Source: a virus
Reading direction: 5' to 3' (one strand)
Length of the DNA stretch: 52,559 nucleotides
Virus record (IMG/VR): IMGVR_UViG_3300025828_000031
Span: 1-52,559 of that record
The number at the start of each line of letters is the position of its first letter. Positions within the stretch are counted from its first letter, which is position 1. The position numbers were made by a program, and so were the translations under genes. Shown here in pieces: positions 49,236 through 52,559 of this stretch. The notes under the pieces were generated by a model, which saw only the letters and a program-made list of their open reading frames with translations, was not told the origin of the DNA and made no database searches.

Positions 49236-49957
49236 TAGAATCCTTCCTCGATTGACTTACGATCTAGCGTTCTAGATTCGGTCAGCGTTATGTTTATATC
49301 GGTTTCTAAGAATGCTACGTCTCCCCCATTTTCTTGCACCAAACTTTGTCCAGTTGGATTATATGCTGCACTAAATGCTTCGATATAGCAAGGAGCGACC
49401 TTGGGCGCGAGAGGCGATAGTTTATTGTTGTAATACATTTCTATTTGGAAACGATTCGGGAACTTATAACCAAGGGATGTTCCTTTTACTTCCCCTCCCC
49501 CAAGACTTTCTGGATACATTTCTAATCTAAAAATTTTGATTATGTCTTTTATCGCTTGGGATTCAGCAGCATTAGTGGGGATCAATTTAAAGTTAAACTG
49601 AAATGAACGCAGACTAACCTGTTTAAACAAGGCACGAGTGTTTGGGTTTGGCGCAACTTTAGTTCTATCCTGTACTGATTGACCTACTTTCGGCATAAAC
49701 TTTTTTATGGTTTCAGTACCTATCATTTCAGCAAGTTTAGGGTCTGACAGAGCATCAGTAAAACTACCTTCAAAACCACCTACCGTCATGCCTGCTACGC
49801 CCGTCTCTACGTTCTCATATTGAACGCGGTCAGCATATAAAGCACCAGCAGGGAAATATAGGTTGACTACTGTGGACAATGGCGCATCAGTTTCGTCAAC
49901 TAGGGTGAACCGTATTTCAGAAGGATATCCCTCGTCCTTTACTGGAAATTTAGCCAT
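49235..49957 (-). CDS. gp48: Baseplate tail-tube cap protein, gp48/gp54-like
   Basis: Gp48 and gp54 in T4 are related proteins that cap the baseplate and start tail tube growth. This 240-residue protein shows the shared pattern: an N-terminal strand pair (IRFTLVDETDAPLSTVVNLY), a loop with Gly/Asp (MTVGGFEGSFTDALSDPKLA), then NPNTRALFKQVSLRSFQFNF, KLIPTNAAESQAIKDIIKIF, RLEMYPE and a C-terminal beta region. It is shorter than either T4 protein (364 and 320). Only one such gene is present, so it may do both jobs, or a second lies outside the window. A late promoter lies 43 bases upstream; the tape measure gene lies beyond gp4. Confidence 0.78.
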   Translation of the reverse strand: MAKFPVKDEGYPSEIRFTLVDETDAPLSTVVNLYFPAGALYADRVQYENVETGVAGMTVGGFEGSFTDALSDPKLAEMIGTETIKKFMPKVGQSVQDRTKVAPNPNTRALFKQVSLRSFQFNFKLIPTNAAESQAIKDIIKIFRLEMYPESLGGGEVKGTSLGYKFPNRFQIEMYYNNKLSPLAPKVAPCYIEAFSAAYNPTGQSLVQENGGDVAFLETDINITLTESRTLDRKSIEEGF

Positions 49958-49972
49958 GAAAACACTCTCGTT

Positions 49973-49980
49973 GATAAATA
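49973..49980 (+). promoter_or_regulatory. Possible late promoter for gp4 (one mismatch)
   Basis: GATAAATA on the plus strand, one base away from TATAAATA, 32 bases before the gp4 ATG. It is the only candidate on this strand for this gene. It faces the minus-strand box at 50007-50000. Confidence 0.35.
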
Positions 49981-49999
49981 AGGTTGTTATTATTTCAGT

Positions 50000-50007
50000 T
50001 ATTTATA
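50000..50007 (-). promoter_or_regulatory. T4-type late promoter for the hub and wedge genes
   Basis: A perfect TATAAATA on the minus strand (50007 to 50000), 43 bases before the gp48-like start and four bases before the gp4 start on the other strand. It can drive gp48, gp53, gp27, the gp5 group and onward. Confidence 0.72.
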
Positions 50008-50011
50008 TACA

Positions 50012-50515
50012 ATGCCGAGGACTTACAAGGGGAAGTACACAGTAAAACACCCCAGCAAGTACAAAGGGAATCTTGAGGAGGTCGTGTACAGGTCTAACTG
50101 GGAAAAATCAGTTATGATTTGGTTGGACAATAACTCCGAAGTTGCCAAATGGAACAGCGAAGATTTTATCATACCATACTACTACGACGTCGACAAAAGG
50201 TGGCACAAATATCACGTTGACTTCTGGATTAAGTTCAAAAGCGGAAACGTATTGCTAGTAGAGGTCAAACCTAAAAAGCAAACTCAACCGCCCAAGTCTA
50301 AGAACCCTCGTAGCAAACGCTCACTCAACGAAGCATTCGCATATATTAAAAACCGCAACAAGTGGGAAGCAGCAGAGCAGGTGGCGAAAGATAATGGTTA
50401 CAAATTCGCGATATGGACTGAAGATGAGTTGACGAAAATGAAAATCCTCAACAAGACTCCAGGAAAACTGAAGAAACTAAAACCGCTCGCTCCGTTCAAG
50501 AAAAAGAAAAGTTAG
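50012..50515 (+). CDS. gp4: Head completion protein gp4 (nuclease-fold)
   Basis: T4 gp4 (also called gp50/gp65) is needed to finish DNA-filled heads before tail joining. This 167-residue protein matches it: TYKGKYTVKHPSKYKGNLEE, VVYRSNWEKSVMIWLD, NSEDFIIPYYYDVDKRWHKY, HVDFWIKF and VEVKPKKQTQPP (T4: YWKGKYEPRFPEKYIGD ... VYRSSYELRAFKFLDENPNV ... YYPDFWVRY ... IVEIKPLSQTKPP). The residues E31, D70, E84 and K86 fit a restriction-endonuclease-like active site. It is the only plus-strand gene, and its stop overlaps the tape measure stop by three bases. No ribosome site is visible. The C-terminal 20 residues are very basic. Confidence 0.92.
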   Translation: MPRTYKGKYTVKHPSKYKGNLEEVVYRSNWEKSVMIWLDNNSEVAKWNSEDFIIPYYYDVDKRWHKYHVDFWIKFKSGNVLLVEVKPKKQTQPPKSKNPRSKRSLNEAFAYIKNRNKWEAAEQVAKDNGYKFAIWTEDELTKMKILNKTPGKLKKLKPLAPFKKKKS

Positions 50516-52559
50516 AGTTTCCTTCCTCTATATGCCCCGCGAGCAGTTCGATCGCTCTTATCCATTGGAGAAGGCATTGGACCAGAGTTTATAGTTGTAC
50601 TGTTGCTTACGTTTGAGTTTTGCGTAGGGGCAAATACAGCGTTGCCAGCTGCCGTAGCAGATTCTTGTTCTTTATTCATTTCTGCTTTTTTCTGTTCCAT
50701 ATCGAGGACGTTAGATCTCTGCGCAGATTCTTGATTACCGCCAACTAACTCTGGAGATTTTGGCGTAATGCTGACTGCGTTTTCGATCTTACCACCAGTT
50801 TCCATGGCGATTTGTGCTGCCTCTTCTGGGGTGCTAGCAGTTCCTAACAGTTCGCCCGTCTCTGGATCAGTTACAGGATAACTAAACTGTTGCGCTGCCT
50901 CTGCTATATCAGGAGAGAAAGCATCTCCGTTCATCGCTTCCGGAGTTTCCTCTGGTTCTTTTGGTTCAAACGTGAAGTTCATTGAAGAGAAGAAGTTCTT
51001 GACCTTAGTTGCAAACTTCTCTTGATCTTGCAAGAACTCTTTAACTTGTTCTGGTGAAGAACCAGCATTAACCATTTGAAGAACTTTTTCAAATACTTTA
51101 GGACCAACATCAAATTTTTCGTAGGTATCTTCTAATTCTTTAAACTCGTCAGTGACTAGGTTGTCTATAGTTTTACCAGTGTCAATACTGACGGTGCCTT
51201 TAGCACTGTCGTCGTCAAAACTGGCGATTAACGAACTAGTCTTCTCTACGATTTCTTTCTCGCCGAGCTCGTTAGTTCTGTACTCGCGCTCCGAACTGTT
51301 CGCCGAAGTGACTACTTTATCTTGTTCAATTGTACTCGTGTGACCCGACATCCGTTGTGAGTCGCCGTTAGAATCGTACTCAGAACCAGAATCAACAATA
51401 AACTCAGTATCGCTTGAGGAACGCACACCTCCTGCCACATCAGCTGAACTTTCCGGAGCGAATGGATAGAATGGACCAAACCCAACTTTGCCGACCAGAG
51501 GTATGTCAAACTCTATGCGAGGTATGCCGAATCCTTCAAACAAACCTTTGATTAACTTTTTAATTTTTCCAAAGTCAAACAAACCGCCGACCCACTCTTT
51601 GATGTCATTAAATCCTTCGATCAGTGGATCTAGTAACCCATCGAATGGAGAAGTTTTAAGATCTTCTATTTGAGGTTGGATGTCAGTATCAATTACAGGT
51701 TGGATATTATCGTATTCACCATCGTCTAAATCACTACCCGATGCGCCCATAAATACGCCAGCTTGTGGCGTCCCTATAATACCGCCACGCTTACCTGTCG
51801 CTGTATTAATTTTAGTGGGCGCAGGAGATGCTTCTCCTATAACTCGACCACGTTTACCAGTTTCTTTACTAACTTTGGTTGGTACGGGAGGTGCTTCTCC
51901 TATAACTCGACCACGTTTCTCGGGCACTTTGGTTGGTTCAGATGCTTGAGCAGATGGTTCTGCTCCTTCTGCCTGTGGGAAAAGATCTGGTCCTCCCATT
52001 GCAATGGATGCAGTTCTCGCTGCGTTTATGTACTTGAGTTCTTCTTCTGAAAAATCCGTTCGCGCAACACCATCTTCCTCAACAACCACTCCACCTACTT
52101 TTTTAGCAGTTTTACTAGTTTCCCTCTTCCCAGTAAATTCGTCGAGTCGCCTTTGCCCTTCTTCGCTGAAGTTGGTATCGTCAGTCGCAGAAGGTATCTC
52201 CATACCACGCTTTGTGCTTTCCTCCTCTTCTTCGTCGTCACCGCCAAACCAATTAAGTGGATTGAGTTTAGATGCGAACCCAACTATGGCATCAACGATA
52301 CCATCTTTCAGTCCTATCACAAAATCTTTTACTGCGTCGACCATACTTCCAAATATATCGGTAATAGAGAACGAATCTAGTATTTCAGCGGCACCATCGA
52401 AACCAAAGAATCCTAATATTCCTGATATTAAGTCTTTTATCCAGTCCAGCGGGATTGTAAGAATCTTCATGATTCCTTTTATGAAACCTGCCACGCCGCC
52501 AAATATTTTATCAAGCAACGTGCCTTCTTGACTCTGGAATCCTTCAATGAAACTCATAA
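50512..52559 (-). CDS. Tape measure protein (gp29-like), N-terminal part outside the window
   Basis: The tape measure sets tail length and is ejected with DNA. The visible 682 codons start inside or at the window edge: an ATG lies at 52557, but the frame is open to the edge (the preceding codon is xTT), so the true start is probably further right. The first 110 residues are hydrophobic and Gly-rich with membrane-like helices (LLDKIFGGVAGFIKGIMKIL, DWIKDLISGILGFFGFDGAA), as is usual in tape measure proteins. Then follow acidic, Pro/Ser/Thr-rich segments with three copies of a repeat, another hydrophobic patch near 330, and a tail of Asn, Ser and Gln ending in RTARGAYRGRKL. Position before gp48 agrees with T4 gene 29. 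Confidence 0.65.
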   Translation of the reverse strand, partial: MSFIEGFQSQEGTLLDKIFGGVAGFIKGIMKILTIPLDWIKDLISGILGFFGFDGAAEILDSFSITDIFGSMVDAVKDFVIGLKDGIVDAIVGFASKLNPLNWFGGDDEEEEESTKRGMEIPSATDDTNFSEEGQRRLDEFTGKRETSKTAKKVGGVVVEEDGVARTDFSEEELKYINAARTASIAMGGPDLFPQAEGAEPSAQASEPTKVPEKRGRVIGEAPPVPTKVSKETGKRGRVIGEASPAPTKINTATGKRGGIIGTPQAGVFMGASGSDLDDGEYDNIQPVIDTDIQPQIEDLKTSPFDGLLDPLIEGFNDIKEWVGGLFDFGKIKKLIKGLFEGFGIPRIEFDIPLVGKVGFGPFYPFAPESSADVAGGVRSSSDTEFIVDSGSEYDSNGDSQRMSGHTSTIEQDKVVTSANSSEREYRTNELGEKEIVEKTSSLIASFDDDSAKGTVSIDTGKTIDNLVTDEFKELEDTYEKFDVGPKVFEKVLQMVNAGSSPEQVKEFLQDQEKFATKVKNFFSSMNFTFEPKEPEETPEAMNGDAFSPDIAEAAQQFSYPVTDPETGELLGTASTPEEAAQIAMETGGKIENAVSITPKSPELVGGNQESAQRSNVLDMEQKKAEMNKEQESATAAGNAVFAPTQNSNVSNSTTINSGPMPSPMDKSDRTARGAYRGRKL
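51765..51925 (-). repeat. Three copies of a 20-21 residue repeat in the tape measure
   Basis: The protein carries KRGRVIGEAPPVPTKVSKET, then KRGRVIGEASPAPTKINTAT and KRGGIIGTPQ. On the DNA the block cttctcctataactcgacca recurs with a shift of 63 bases (51831 and 51894), and a diverged third copy begins near 51770. The Pro/Lys/Arg content suggests an unstructured linker. Confidence 0.7.

Overview
The window is part of the structural (late) region of a T4-like contractile-tailed phage. It runs from the tape measure at the right edge to the major capsid protein, cut by the left edge. No host genes, tRNA, integrase, IS element or CRISPR array were seen. All genes lie on the minus strand except one (gp4), so the genome reads right to left here. 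Recognition rests on sequence resemblance to T4 proteins plus a gene order close to the T4 order 29-48, 53-5-25-6-8, wac-13-14-15-16-17-18-19-20-67-68-21-22-23. The marine flavour (very large baseplate and fibre proteins, cupredoxin-like domains, a 2OG-oxygenase-like gene in the fibre block) suggests a relative of marine T4-like phages. The host cannot be read from the sequence.

Region by region, in the direction of transcription: (1) 52559-50512, C-terminal part of the tape measure, converging on gp4, the only plus-strand gene. (2) 49957-41031, tail-tube cap (gp48/54-like), gp53-like wedge, gp27-like hub and a set of genes that together replace T4 gp5: an OB-fold plus lysozyme-like protein, an unknown 342-aa protein, an amidase and a needle/beta-helix protein. 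Most of these genes overlap by one base. (3) 40996-28276, baseplate wedge: gp25, gp6, a 509-aa protein in the gp7 position, a fibre-like protein, gp8, a 2009-aa giant baseplate protein and a small coiled-coil protein. (4) 28274-12164, fibre and adhesin block: a 990-aa beta-repeat fibre, two paralogous fibres built of aromatic-x-Gly-x-Arg hexads, a glycosyltransferase, a 2OG-oxygenase-like protein, a 1535-aa repeat protein carrying two cupredoxin-like domains, and several small structural proteins. (5) 12159-7698, neck, tail completion and DNA packaging (gp13, gp14, gp15, gp16, gp17). (6) 7603-1, sheath, tube, portal, prohead core, protease, scaffold and capsid (gp18, gp19, gp20, gp67, gp68-like, gp21, gp22, gp23).

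The regulatory signals fit a T4-type late programme: eight perfect TATAAATA boxes on the minus strand, most of them just upstream of genes or gene blocks, and a strong intrinsic terminator with a UUCG loop between gp19 and gp20. Intergenic gaps are all below about 100 bases.

The most interesting points are: the gp5 function split over separate ORFs, with a lysozyme-like domain that has lost the expected catalytic Glu and a separate amidase that keeps its zinc ligands; a degenerate Hedgehog/M15-like domain at the end of the needle protein; a putative fibre-modification cassette (oxygenase plus glycosyltransferase) interleaved with two unusual hexad-repeat fibres; two type-1-copper-like domains inside a giant virion repeat protein; and the inverted gp4 gene with facing late promoters.
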